From assembly GCA_030667555.1 (NCBI GenBank), contig DAOUVR010000028.1:1-9870 (forward strand): 9,870 bases of DNA, read 5' to 3'. The notes under the pieces were generated by a model that saw only the letters and a list, made by a program, of their open reading frames with translations, did no database searches and was not told where the DNA came from. Numbering within the stretch: the first letter of the stretch is position 1; every line of letters begins with the position of its first letter. The position numbers and the translations under genes were made by a program. The DNA comes from Dehalococcoidia bacterium (GTDB taxonomy: Bacteria; Chloroflexota; Dehalococcoidia; E44-bin15). Below are positions 1 through 7,200 of this stretch, one piece after another.

Positions 1-2131
1 AGCCACCATCGTATAGCGGGTCACCTTGCCTTCTGCCATTGGGCAGTGCCGGAAGTGAGGCTACCAGCACAAATGTTGCTACACTTTCCGGCAGGGTAGG
101 CCAGGGTTGACCATTGATGTCACGCACAGACCAGGACATTTTGGCCAGGTCATCATAGATCTTTACATATATCTGGTCTACGTAGTCATCGTCATTGCCC
201 CACTTCGGTGCCCGCACAAAATCCATCCTCATGTCCTCGTAGCCCCCCCAGTTCGCCAGCAACGCCTCCTTCAACTGGTCCATGGTATACTTCTTGTCTT
301 CGTAGATCAGCTTCTTTATGGCTGCCATACAATCCCCCGTCTCGGAGAAAGAAAACAGGGTATACCATAGACTGCTCCTCTCCTTACAAAGGGCACTGTT
401 CTGACCTGTCTCTACACAGCGTTCATAGATGGCGGAGGTCATTGGTTTTGGATAGTAAAGGGCCTCCACCTGCCTGTTCCTGTGCTCCAGGCTCGTCGCC
501 CATTCAAAGGCGTCTTTCATTTGCTCATACCACGCATTGTAAAAGTCTTCAAACGTCTCAAACTTGCTGCTATCCCCTGTCTTTTTGCCCACTTGCAGCC
601 CCGATTGCGCGCTAAAACCGTCAAATAGAGCCAGGTTGATCGCCAGTGACGCCCCATACACCGAGGCACTGGGGTATCTAAGAGGCGGTGCGGCCCATTT
701 TGTGTCGGGAGCAGGCGCCATACAGGCCTGGTGTACCCAGCGCCTCGCCTCCTCTAGCGGATGGCCAAACCAGTGCATTAGATTAGGGATAAGCACATCG
801 TCATTCCTTATGGAAGGATAGCCCAAACCGTGGCGGATACATTCAAATACCCGGCGTAGGGTCTCTGGACGGGTCTTGGTGCTATAGCGGAACCCAAAAG
901 TGGGATCGCTTACCCTGCTTATAAGGGCTGCTTCCAAATAGCAATCGGTAAGGTCATTGCAGGCATCGTTGCCATCCTCGTCCAATCCCCCCAGGGTCCA
1001 CACGTAGGGACCAGGACTGCCCTGCAAAGCTTCACGACCTCCCCGAGCCCATGACTTCCCAATCGTATAGGCCGCGATCATCCACTCTCCGCATAATTCC
1101 ACTGCCTCATCCCGCGTCAGAATCTTGTCTTCCACGACGTCTTTTTTGTAGAAAGGCCAGTGCCAGTAGTCCTGACGCCACGGCCAAGCAGCATTGTGCC
1201 ATTCCAGCCTGTACGCTATCTGCACAAAGTGGTCGAACTGCATAGCCTCCCACAGGTGCTCAGGAGGCTGCGCCGGCACCTTATAGCAGATCTCGCTGAC
1301 CTGGAATAGTTCCTGCCTCCTCTTCGGATCGGTCTCGAAATTCTCGGCGACTATCTTGGCCAGCCGGCTAAAGCGCCTTGCATGCCTGATCGTTGCCTCC
1401 AGACAGATCTTCATCGCATTCCATGTGTCCATCTTTGGTATGTTCGAGACCTGCTCCTCGGCAGTGTGAGCCTCGACCATATTCCTCTGTGCATTTGCCA
1501 GATTCTCATCGATTGTCTTGATTATCGAGTCAAAACCCTGGTACATCCAGTCGGGCTGGGGAGTAACATAGTCGAAGATGAGTAGATCCCTCCCGGTTCC
1601 ACCAGGCCGTCCCATAAGCTTCTGCGTTCTCTCCTTGCGGCTTTGGTACTGCTCACACGCATCCTGATAGGTTCTCCCCTTCCAGAACGCGGCCATCTGT
1701 CTTACCTCTTCCAGGTCTTCCTCGCGGACAACACCCGTGCGGTCGTTTACCAGGTCTTCATTAACTATGTAAGAGGCTGTGGGGATCCAGGTGATAAGAT
1801 GCGGGGCAGAACCGGGATATCCCACGATCCGAGACTGGTCGGTGATGAAGATGGGCATATTGTCCAACACGGCGGCAAGGGCCCTGGCTCTGGTGATAAC
1901 AAATGGCTCCGACGCAGGGGCTTCTTTGAATATCCTGGTTTGCCACCGGATATTCTCCAGGTCCAACTCAATCCCCGGTAGCCAAGCTGACCCCTTGGTG
2001 GCCTTAGACCAGACTGCCTTCCTCAGGTAGTTGAGCCGCTCTGAGCTCTTCTTTTCTGCCCACCACCAATATTCCCGAGCATCCCAAAGTTCTTTCTCAT
2101 CTTTCTCAATCGTCCATTCAGTCTGTGTCAT
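1..2131 (-). CDS. Glycyl radical enzyme, large (catalytic) subunit, X-succinate synthase-like; C-terminus cut by window edge
   Basis: Seen: an uninterrupted minus-strand frame of 710 codons running off the left edge. The ATG at 2131 follows a good Shine-Dalgarno (AGGAGGG, 7 nt upstream); an in-frame ATG at 2152 lacks one. The N-terminal region has the GRE-type ITDQSRIVGYPGS segment near residue 100. The probable active-site cysteine is Cys470 (codon 724-722) in RRWVHQACMAPAPDTKW. Near the edge, ALPNGRRQGDPLYDGG matches the conserved PDGRRxGxPLxDGG block that precedes the radical domain. Known: GREs abstract H from substrate through a Cys thiyl radical generated by a C-terminal glycyl radical. 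In benzylsuccinate synthase the Cys lies in a similar QACM-type context near residue 493 of about 860. Inferred: roughly 120 residues, including the radical Gly, lie outside the window. A fumarate-adding X-succinate synthase is the best guess; another decarboxylase- or lyase-type GRE is possible. It has its own promoter and is not part of the main operon. Confidence 0.93.
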   Translation of the reverse strand, partial: MTQTEWTIEKDEKELWDAREYWWWAEKKSSERLNYLRKAVWSKATKGSAWLPGIELDLENIRWQTRIFKEAPASEPFVITRARALAAVLDNMPIFITDQSRIVGYPGSAPHLITWIPTASYIVNEDLVNDRTGVVREEDLEEVRQMAAFWKGRTYQDACEQYQSRKERTQKLMGRPGGTGRDLLIFDYVTPQPDWMYQGFDSIIKTIDENLANAQRNMVEAHTAEEQVSNIPKMDTWNAMKICLEATIRHARRFSRLAKIVAENFETDPKRRQELFQVSEICYKVPAQPPEHLWEAMQFDHFVQIAYRLEWHNAAWPWRQDYWHWPFYKKDVVEDKILTRDEAVELCGEWMIAAYTIGKSWARGGREALQGSPGPYVWTLGGLDEDGNDACNDLTDCYLEAALISRVSDPTFGFRYSTKTRPETLRRVFECIRHGLGYPSIRNDDVLIPNLMHWFGHPLEEARRWVHQACMAPAPDTKWAAPPLRYPSASVYGASLAINLALFDGFSAQSGLQVGKKTGDSSKFETFEDFYNAWYEQMKDAFEWATSLEHRNRQVEALYYPKPMTSAIYERCVETGQNSALCKERSSLWYTLFSFSETGDCMAAIKKLIYEDKKYTMDQLKEALLANWGGYEDMRMDFVRAPKWGNDDDYVDQIYVKIYDDLAKMSWSVRDINGQPWPTLPESVATFVLVASLPALPNGRRQGDPLYDGG

Positions 2132-2257
2132 CTTGATACCCTCCTTCTCCATGACTCATGTTTCTCGTATTTCCTTCAAACTCACCTGTCTTTTTTCCCC
2201 TCACCTCCCTCTCCTCAGCGTGTCTTTCTTATCATTGTGTATTAAATTTGTATGAAT

Positions 2258-2286
2258 ATTCTAGTATTTCGAAGCCAATTTGTCAA
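2258..2286 (-). promoter_or_regulatory. Sigma-70-type promoter of the left GRE gene
   Basis: On the minus strand a perfect -35 TTGACA (2286-2281) is followed by a 17-nt spacer and TAGAAT (2263-2258), one mismatch from the consensus -10. Transcription would begin near 2251, giving a leader of about 120 nt that is strongly purine-rich with several GGAGG-like stretches before the true Shine-Dalgarno at 2138-2145. The promoter is well formed and suggests independent expression of this GRE. Confidence 0.75.
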
Positions 2287-2397
2287 TTCTCATTATATTT
2301 TTGCTACTATCCCATTTGCCTCACTCTTTTTCAAGCCTCTACACTTTCTACTGATGCAAACAATCAGAGCTGGTGCGGCAGAGGTGAAAGCCACAGT

Positions 2398-2426
2398 TTG
2401 AAAGCAAGTTAGCGAAGGTATAGAAT
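2398..2426 (+). promoter_or_regulatory. Sigma-70-type promoter of the radical SAM fusion gene
   Basis: TTGAAA (2398-2403), a 17-nt spacer, then TAGAAT (2421-2426). The predicted start of transcription, near 2433, lies 36 nt upstream of the ATG at 2469. This favours that ATG over an upstream in-frame TTG at 2436, which would be almost leaderless. The -10 box and spacer length are the same as in the diverging promoter, which suggests the two are recognised alike. Confidence 0.65.
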
Positions 2427-2468
2427 GCTTACTAGTTGAGAGAGCTTTCATCAAAGTCAGGGATTATA

Positions 2469-3680
2469 ATGCCTTTCGTTGCCGTTCATCATCCGGAGAA
2501 ATGCCACCGCTGCGGCGTTTGTAGTGAAATAGTCGACTGTCCTGGATCGGATGACTTGATTTGCATCGGCTGTGGCGCTTGTGTCCTAACCTGTCCACAC
2601 CAAGCGCTGGAACTTGTAGAAGAGCCAAGGCAAAGAAAAGTGACCATTGAAGTAAATGGAGACATGGCCGTAGTACCTGAACGGATAAGTGTAAAAGAGG
2701 CTCTAAAAGAATCGGGCTACCCGGTCGCTACTTCGCCTCAAGAACCGGGGCTATTTGCTCCCTGCGAAGTAGGGGGGTGCTGGAGCTGTGCCTTGGAGAT
2801 TGACGGCGTTGTAAGACTGGCATGCCGAACAATAGTAAGAAATGGAATGCGAATCAGAACCGAGCTACCGCAGGACTACGTCCCGCGAAGGATAATGATG
2901 AACTTCTCTGGACACCCTGCTGGAGGGGTTGGCACACCGTGGCAAGCTCGAAGCAACCACTCTTCATATCTTGAGGTAGTCTGCTTTGCCGCAGGATGTA
3001 ATTTCAGATGCCCTCAGTGTCAAAACTGGCTAATCACGTACAGAGGTCGGGGTGAGGCCTTAACCCCAAAACAAGCCGCCCAAAGATTATCTTTAGTAAG
3101 AGAGCAATTGAAGTTGAACCGGATGACTATCTCCGGCGGTGAGTCCACGCTCAATAGGGCCTGGTTAACCCAGTTCGTGGCAGAGCTTAAAAGGCTTAAT
3201 CCTGACCCGGATGCACGCTGCCATGTCGATACCAATGGCTCACTGCTCACCCATGATTACATAGATGAATTAGCCGAGGCTGGCATGACTGATATAGGAA
3301 TAGACCTCAAGGCCTTGGAGACGGACACCTTCATGCGGATAACAGGTCTCAAGGACAAAGACTTAGCTGAGAAGTATAAGGAAACCGCCTGGGAAGCGGT
3401 TAGATACTTGATACATAACTATTCAGAGAAAGTATTTGCTGGAGTCGGCATCCCATACAACCGAAGTTTCATCTCCATATCAGAGATTAGTCTTATGGGG
3501 CAAAGACTTCTTAGTATCGACCCATCAATTCAGGTTACCGTGCTCAATTACAGACCTGAATTCAGAAGTAATATAGCGATGCCAAGAGACAGCGAGATGG
3601 TGGCACTCCGTGACATGCTGCAGCAGCTTGGACTAAGAACTGTGCTGGCTCAGACAACAACAGGAAACATCGGCCCGTGA
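2469..3680 (+). CDS. Radical SAM protein with N-terminal 2[4Fe-4S] and [2Fe-2S] ferredoxin domains
   Basis: 403 residues from ATG 2469, preceded by AGGGA five nt upstream. Seen, in order: (1) a bacterial-type ferredoxin with C12-C15-C18-C24 and C32-C35-C38-C42; (2) a [2Fe-2S] domain, about residues 57-132, with the plant/SDH-type spacing C99-x4-C104-x2-C107-x11-C119 in PCEVGGCWSCALEIDG; (3) a radical SAM domain with C177-x3-C181-x2-C184 (CNFRCPQC), SGGES as the SAM-binding GGE-like motif, and HVDTNGS. Known: such domains reductively cleave SAM at a [4Fe-4S] cluster. The core resembles PflA-like and AmmeMemoRadiSam-type proteins (CNFRCPxCQNW). Inferred: the fused ferredoxins form a built-in electron wire to the SAM cluster. 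It could be a GRE activase for the divergent GRE, or modify another protein. Its substrate is not evident. The gene is transcribed opposite to all others here. Confidence 0.9.
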   Translation: MPFVAVHHPEKCHRCGVCSEIVDCPGSDDLICIGCGACVLTCPHQALELVEEPRQRKVTIEVNGDMAVVPERISVKEALKESGYPVATSPQEPGLFAPCEVGGCWSCALEIDGVVRLACRTIVRNGMRIRTELPQDYVPRRIMMNFSGHPAGGVGTPWQARSNHSSYLEVVCFAAGCNFRCPQCQNWLITYRGRGEALTPKQAAQRLSLVREQLKLNRMTISGGESTLNRAWLTQFVAELKRLNPDPDARCHVDTNGSLLTHDYIDELAEAGMTDIGIDLKALETDTFMRITGLKDKDLAEKYKETAWEAVRYLIHNYSEKVFAGVGIPYNRSFISISEISLMGQRLLSIDPSIQVTVLNYRPEFRSNIAMPRDSEMVALRDMLQQLGLRTVLAQTTTGNIGP

Positions 3681-3782
3681 AACACCGCAAGTCAGAGGAG
3701 ACTTTATTTGCATCTCGTGTAGAATTTCAAATCGCCGAAAACGCGGGAACTCAGTCAGTTTTAACGGGCAAGAGGTGATGTA

Positions 3783-3803
3783 CTCAATCTACTCAGGATT
3801 GAG
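3783..3803. terminator. Inverted repeat at the convergent gene ends
   Basis: CTCAATC (3783-3789) and GATTGAG (3797-3803) form a perfect 7-bp stem with a 7-nt loop that overlaps the stop codon of the VWA gene. It lies where the plus-strand radical SAM gene and the minus-strand operon converge, so it could terminate or stabilise transcripts of the operon. No U-tract follows on either strand, so a classical intrinsic terminator is not supported. The rest of the 112-bp convergent spacer shows nothing clear. Confidence 0.3.
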
Positions 3804-5508
3804 AAGACTTCCCAATACCTTTCGGTATGCTGGGCGTCTCTCTAGATCCATAGAGAAATGCCCACTTTAGCAACTTTTCCACGGCACCAGGCAACTGGCC
3901 AAAGTGGTCAACGAACTGCACTGACCTGCTATACTGCTCCAGCATCTCCTGACGATCCTCAAGGCCACAGCCCAAGGTAATCAGTTGAACATGTTGCTCC
4001 TTGCAGTAATTGATGCCATATTGAACATCACAACCTGCATTTGATGCGCCATCGGTAACATGGATTATCAGTTTTCGCTTCCTGTCCTTCGGCAGCAAAT
4101 AGGCTGCGGCAATAATAGCTTGCCCTGAGGGTGTTTCTCCACTGGGGGATATGGACATCAATTCATTCCCTTTGAGCAAGCTGGTAATCATACAGATACC
4201 GTGGGATTCAAAATATGCCCACGCCTGCAACCGATTAGCTGACCCTCTAAATGCCTTATGCAAAGTAGCCACCGTGCTTTCTACCAATCTCCAGCTCTGC
4301 CCTCTCCCCATAGAGCCGGAAGCGTCAATTAATAAGCAGATGCTCCAACTCATGTCAGGAAGTGTTTGCTTGTCCAAGAAACACGCACCCGTAATGGGGG
4401 CACGGTATAACCGCTTTCTGTCCACTTTGCCGCTGGTAAGCCCACGACTGACCAGAATTTTCCTATCCGCATAACTCTGAATAATCGCTTTGAGACGGCC
4501 CACCTGGCGGTGGTCCACCATACCACGCGCCGGGATGTTGTAATCCCACAAACGAGTGGGAATGATCTCCTGATCCGGGTCATCGACAATGGACTCGATG
4601 ATAGGCGTTAAATTCCCTGAGCTTGCCGCCAGCCTTGCCTCTATCTCCAGAGCCATGGCAGGGCTAAGCGAAATCCCTTTGCCGCTGCTTGCCTTCTTTT
4701 TCGAAGAATCCGCCTCATCGCCCAAGAAACCCCACGAAACGGCTTTATCTATTATCCTCCAGGAGCCAATGAGCTCCCTCACGCTTTCCCAGGCCTTGAG
4801 GTATATGTCTCGGCGCAGGTTACAGCGCTCAATAACCCCTTTCTTGCTATCGATTACCGCTCTCAGCTCGGGCATAATACTTTTTAGCAGATCGAGCGGT
4901 TTTTCGTAGGTCTCAACATTGGCATCACCCATCTCTTGTCCCCAAGCACTCAACCACCATAGATATACCAACTCATCAACTGAGACAGCTTCAGGGTCCA
5001 GATTGCTCCTCATCGCATCCATGCCAACTTTTCTGGCCTTGCGGTTATAAAGACCCAGAATCGACCGCTCAGAGATAGAATCAACATAAATATCCTCACC
5101 GACACGCACAATCTTACTAAGAATGACCTTGTCGCGGACCTTCATGTCAGGGTTTGCCTTCTCCACTCCAGTCCAGATTAAATCACTCCATTCAGTCTTA
5201 TGTAGAGCCTCGTGGACTACCAGCCCCACCAAATAGTCGACCTTCCTCGGGCTAACAGGATACTCACCAATAACAAACTCAGGGTCGAGGATGATACTAT
5301 CACCAGGGGATTTTGACATACCTGAGTAGACGATGTCACCGACATTCCGACCCAGCGTCCCCGACACCTTACGTAGGGCACGTAGAAGGTTAGCAAGCTC
5401 CGTTGCTTCAATATTAGAGGTGTTTTTCCGCCAGAACTCGGACAGTCTCCCCTCGCCAACACCGCCGTCAGTTAAGTCCGAGTTAGTAAGACTTGTACTC
5501 TCTGCCAT
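3793..5508 (-). CDS. VWA-domain protein with N-terminal HExxH metallopeptidase-like region; partner of MoxR ATPase
   Basis: 571 residues from ATG 5508. GGGAG lies five nt upstream; two GTG codons just before it are in frame but too close to the Shine-Dalgarno. Seen: HEALH (H99, E100, H103) in VGLVVHEALHKTEW, an HExxH zinc-site-like motif; a helical middle region, about residues 130-350; and a C-terminal VWA domain with MIDAS residues DASGS (D395, S397, S399), ETPSG (T459) and VTDG (D486). No signal peptide or membrane span is visible, so it is probably cytoplasmic. Known: VWA proteins with a metallopeptidase-like N-terminus are often encoded beside MoxR AAA+ ATPases, and the pairs act in protein maturation, metal insertion or remodelling. 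The reading frame overlaps the MoxR gene by 26 nt. Inferred role: assembly or reactivation of the GRE complex. Whether the HExxH is catalytic cannot be told. Confidence 0.88.
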   Translation of the reverse strand: MAESTSLTNSDLTDGGVGEGRLSEFWRKNTSNIEATELANLLRALRKVSGTLGRNVGDIVYSGMSKSPGDSIILDPEFVIGEYPVSPRKVDYLVGLVVHEALHKTEWSDLIWTGVEKANPDMKVRDKVILSKIVRVGEDIYVDSISERSILGLYNRKARKVGMDAMRSNLDPEAVSVDELVYLWWLSAWGQEMGDANVETYEKPLDLLKSIMPELRAVIDSKKGVIERCNLRRDIYLKAWESVRELIGSWRIIDKAVSWGFLGDEADSSKKKASSGKGISLSPAMALEIEARLAASSGNLTPIIESIVDDPDQEIIPTRLWDYNIPARGMVDHRQVGRLKAIIQSYADRKILVSRGLTSGKVDRKRLYRAPITGACFLDKQTLPDMSWSICLLIDASGSMGRGQSWRLVESTVATLHKAFRGSANRLQAWAYFESHGICMITSLLKGNELMSISPSGETPSGQAIIAAAYLLPKDRKRKLIIHVTDGASNAGCDVQYGINYCKEQHVQLITLGCGLEDRQEMLEQYSRSVQFVDHFGQLPGAVEKLLKWAFLYGSRETPSIPKGIGKSSQS

Positions 5509-6343
5509 CACCACTCCCGGTCAGACCCATCTCTAGGTGGATGGATAGGAGCGTAGATTCCAATACATCTCTGCTTACCTGCAGGCTGTAAGTGAATGCC
5601 TCTCTAATAGATGCCCCCACAGCCACCAGTTCCGCAATCATCAGCGCGTGACGGGTTGAAACCATTACAGGCTCCTGGGTATTCCCCCGCAACTGGTTGG
5701 CGACATTCACAATTGATAGAGCGCTAGCTTCATCTATGCCGGTTTTGAGATGAATCACTTTCGTCTCTACATCAGCGGGCAAATAATCCATCAGGGTAAC
5801 ATAAAACCTATCCCTCAAAGCTGCGTCCAGCATCTCTACGCCGATAAATTCCTCGCCCTCATTAAGCGTGGCAAAAAAGACCACCTCAGGGGCAACCTTG
5901 ATCAATCCGAGTTCATCCGTCCATACGTGTCTATCCTCGGCAAGCACAGAAAATAGCATGTTCAACGCTTTGGGATGTTCCGGGCGGTTGATTTCCTCCA
6001 AGTGTATGATACAGCCGGGAGTCTGGATTGCCTGTGGGAAGAGGAACTGCTGGTAGTAGGTCTCCCCTTCCTTAAGCCTCATGTCTCCAAACAACTGCCC
6101 CGGCTCCGAAAGTATTCCTACCTGAAAAGTGGCCATTGGCCTCTTGTTTCGAGCAGCAAATTGCCTAACTAGAGTAGATTTTCCACATCCCTGTTTGCCA
6201 GCTACCAGAATGTTGACCGGATGCTTCTTGGAAAGCTGATTAATACGCTCCATGTGGTCAATGATATCCTGAGGCAGGAAATAATACTCTTCCGGCTCAG
6301 GAACCAACATTGAGATATCACTTATCTTTCGTTCATTTTCCAC
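5483..6343 (-). CDS. MoxR-type AAA+ ATPase (BssE/TutH-like chaperone)
   Basis: 286 residues from GTG 6343. The Shine-Dalgarno GGGAGGTG lies 11 nt upstream, slightly long; an in-frame ATG at codon 12 is an alternative start. Seen: Walker A GKQGCGKS (residues 49-56), Walker B CIIHLEE (111-117) followed by INRPEH, sensor-1 Asn161 in ATLNEGEEF, the Arg-finger region LRDRF (176-180), and a C-terminal helical lid. Known: MoxR ATPases work with VWA proteins as ATP-driven chaperones, and an ATPase of this class (BssE/TutH) is part of toluene-degrading bss/tut operons with benzylsuccinate synthase. Its 3' end overlaps the VWA gene, so the two are almost certainly co-translated. Inferred: it remodels the locus's GRE or its activation complex. 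Confidence 0.93.
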   Translation of the reverse strand: MENERKISDISMLVPEPEEYYFLPQDIIDHMERINQLSKKHPVNILVAGKQGCGKSTLVRQFAARNKRPMATFQVGILSEPGQLFGDMRLKEGETYYQQFLFPQAIQTPGCIIHLEEINRPEHPKALNMLFSVLAEDRHVWTDELGLIKVAPEVVFFATLNEGEEFIGVEMLDAALRDRFYVTLMDYLPADVETKVIHLKTGIDEASALSIVNVANQLRGNTQEPVMVSTRHALMIAELVAVGASIREAFTYSLQVSRDVLESTLLSIHLEMGLTGSGDGREYKSY

Positions 6344-6386
6344 TATTTCTTATACACCTCCCTTTTTTCTGGACCTTGTTCCCGGT

Positions 6387-6740
6387 TTAATTCCTTCTCA
6401 AACCCAACCCCAGCTCTCTTTGGCGCTCACCTATGAAATCATCCAGCGCGGCAATATTCCACCTCATGTTAATACCATTGAGCTTGCGAATGATCCCTCT
6501 GGCTTCTCTCAGCATGAACTCAGGCGCGTTACCTGGTATCACCGCCAGTTGCCTGCTGAGTTCTCTCATCTGTTCTTCCTCTTCCTCCAGCTTCTCTGCC
6601 ATAACCAAAAAGACCTTGGCTCCACATCGTGGGCACTGCCTCAGTTCATCCGCCCCGGTAGGGAGAATGCCAATCTTGCAAATATACCCGAACTCCAATG
6701 CCTCATCTATGTAGCCACACTCCTGGCATGTCAACTCCAT
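6387..6740 (-). CDS. Small CxxC...CPxC zinc-ribbon-like protein (UGA-free paralogue)
   Basis: 117 residues from ATG 6740; the upstream AGGTAGGG is a weak ribosome site. Seen: C5-x2-C8 in TCQECGY, LEFGYICKIG (residues 15-24, with C21), and C36-x2-C39 in RQCPRCG. These four cysteines would form a zinc ribbon or Fe-S site. The C-terminal half, about residues 45-117, is charged and predicted helical (EEEEEQM..., then RWNIAALDDFIGERQREL). It aligns without gaps to the neighbouring product of 6832-7185; the nearly identical C-termini and related sequence past the stops show a tandem duplication. The function is unknown to me. The N-terminal plan is shared with the two other small proteins of the operon, which suggests partner or accessory subunits of the GREs or the activation machinery. 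Confidence 0.88.
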   Translation of the reverse strand: MELTCQECGYIDEALEFGYICKIGILPTGADELRQCPRCGAKVFLVMAEKLEEEEEQMRELSRQLAVIPGNAPEFMLREARGIIRKLNGINMRWNIAALDDFIGERQRELGLGLRRN

Positions 6741-6831
6741 TTCCCTACCTACCTGCTAACCAACTGCCGCCAAATCTTGATCATCACTGTATTCTCTCGC
6801 CCTACGTCTTTTTCTAGACATCGTCCCCAAT

Positions 6832-7185
6832 TCAATTCTTTCGTAAACCCACCCTAAGCTCTCTCTGGCGTTCGCCTATGAAATCATCCAGCGCGGCAAT
6901 GTTCCATCGTAAGTTAAGGTTGCTGAGCTGGCGAATGATCTCCCTCGCTTCATCCAGCATGAGATCTGATGCGTCCGGTGGTATTTCCATCAGTCTCCTA
7001 CTAAGTGCCTTCATCACCTCCTCCTCATCTTCCAATGCCTCTGCCATGTGCAAAACAACTCGCGTATTGCACTTGGGACAGGTCCGCAACTCGGACCCTC
7101 CGCAAGCCGGTCAGCCAACCTTGCACAGGTATTCGAATTCCAGGACGTCACCATCATAACTGCACGAGTCACACGTCATGCGCAT
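6832..7185 (-). CDS. Small zinc-ribbon-like protein with in-frame TGA at codon 25: candidate selenoprotein (UxxC)
   Basis: ATG 7185 follows an excellent Shine-Dalgarno (AGGAGGT, 6 nt away) and lies 15 nt after the upstream activase stop. Seen: C5-x2-C8, LEFEYLCKVG, then TGA at 7113-7111, then PACGGSELRTCPKC and a helical C-terminus. Read through the TGA, the product has 117 residues, the same as the paralogue at 6387-6740, and aligns to it gaplessly on both sides of residue 25 (Ile there). If the TGA is Sec, the motif is U25-P-A-C28, a redox-type UxxC pair absent from the paralogue. A 6-bp stem with a 5-nt loop, 19 nt after the TGA, fits a bacterial SECIS. Alternatives: a nonsense mutation or sequencing error, or separate initiation at TTG 7089, which has GGAGG 7 nt upstream. 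Conserved coding on both sides argues against simple decay. Function unknown; possibly a redox or metal-binding accessory factor for the GREs. Confidence 0.7.
7081..7097 (-). promoter_or_regulatory. Candidate bacterial SECIS hairpin
   Basis: In the mRNA (minus strand), GGUCCG and CGGACC form a perfect 6-bp stem around the loop AGUUG. Thirteen nt separate the UGA (7113-7111) from the stem, so the apical loop begins 20 nt after the UGA. A short loop, an upper stem of at least 4 bp, a G among the first two loop bases, and a UGA-to-loop distance of about 16-37 nt are the published bacterial SECIS criteria as I know them. The aligned segment of the UGA-free paralogue lacks this perfect hairpin. 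The fit is good, but such hairpins also arise by chance in GC-rich coding DNA. Confidence 0.55.
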
Positions 7186-7200
7186 CTTCCCACCTCCTTT

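Larger units (their letters stand above)
2132..2468. promoter_or_regulatory. Divergent intergenic region between left GRE and radical SAM fusion gene
   Basis: This 337-bp stretch has no convincing gene. It is AT-rich in its middle part, unlike the flanking genes. It holds two diverging promoters (2258-2286 minus, 2398-2426 plus), with about 110 bp between their -35 boxes where a regulator could bind. I see no clear palindromic operator there. The minus-strand leader, about 2132-2250, is purine-rich and contains no plausible leader peptide. Confidence 0.6.

Noticed and set aside
107..2030. Several plus-strand ORFs of 60-135 codons
   Set aside because: All lie opposite the continuous 710-codon GRE frame, which carries clear family motifs; they show no recognisable domains or ribosome sites.
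2436..2468. Upstream TTG start adding 11 residues to the radical SAM fusion
   Set aside because: It lacks a Shine-Dalgarno and would lie only a few bases after the predicted transcription start; ATG 2469 has AGGGA five nt before it.
3681..3792. Short stem AAGTC/GACTT followed by TTATTT near 3691-3707 as a terminator for the radical SAM gene
   Set aside because: A 5-bp stem with two G-C pairs is too weak to claim as a terminator.
6756..6821. 21-codon ORF (MSRKRRRAREYSDD...) between the two tandem small genes
   Set aside because: It has no good ribosome site, and its first part is homologous to the non-coding sequence after the stop of the other tandem copy, so it looks like chance in duplicated spacer.
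6832..7089. Shorter gene starting at TTG 7089 with GGAGG 7 nt upstream, making the TGA irrelevant
   Set aside because: The region upstream of the TGA keeps the strong start signal and the CxxC and LEFxYxCKxG pattern shared with three other small proteins of the operon, so the full-length reading is favoured. It stays as the main alternative.
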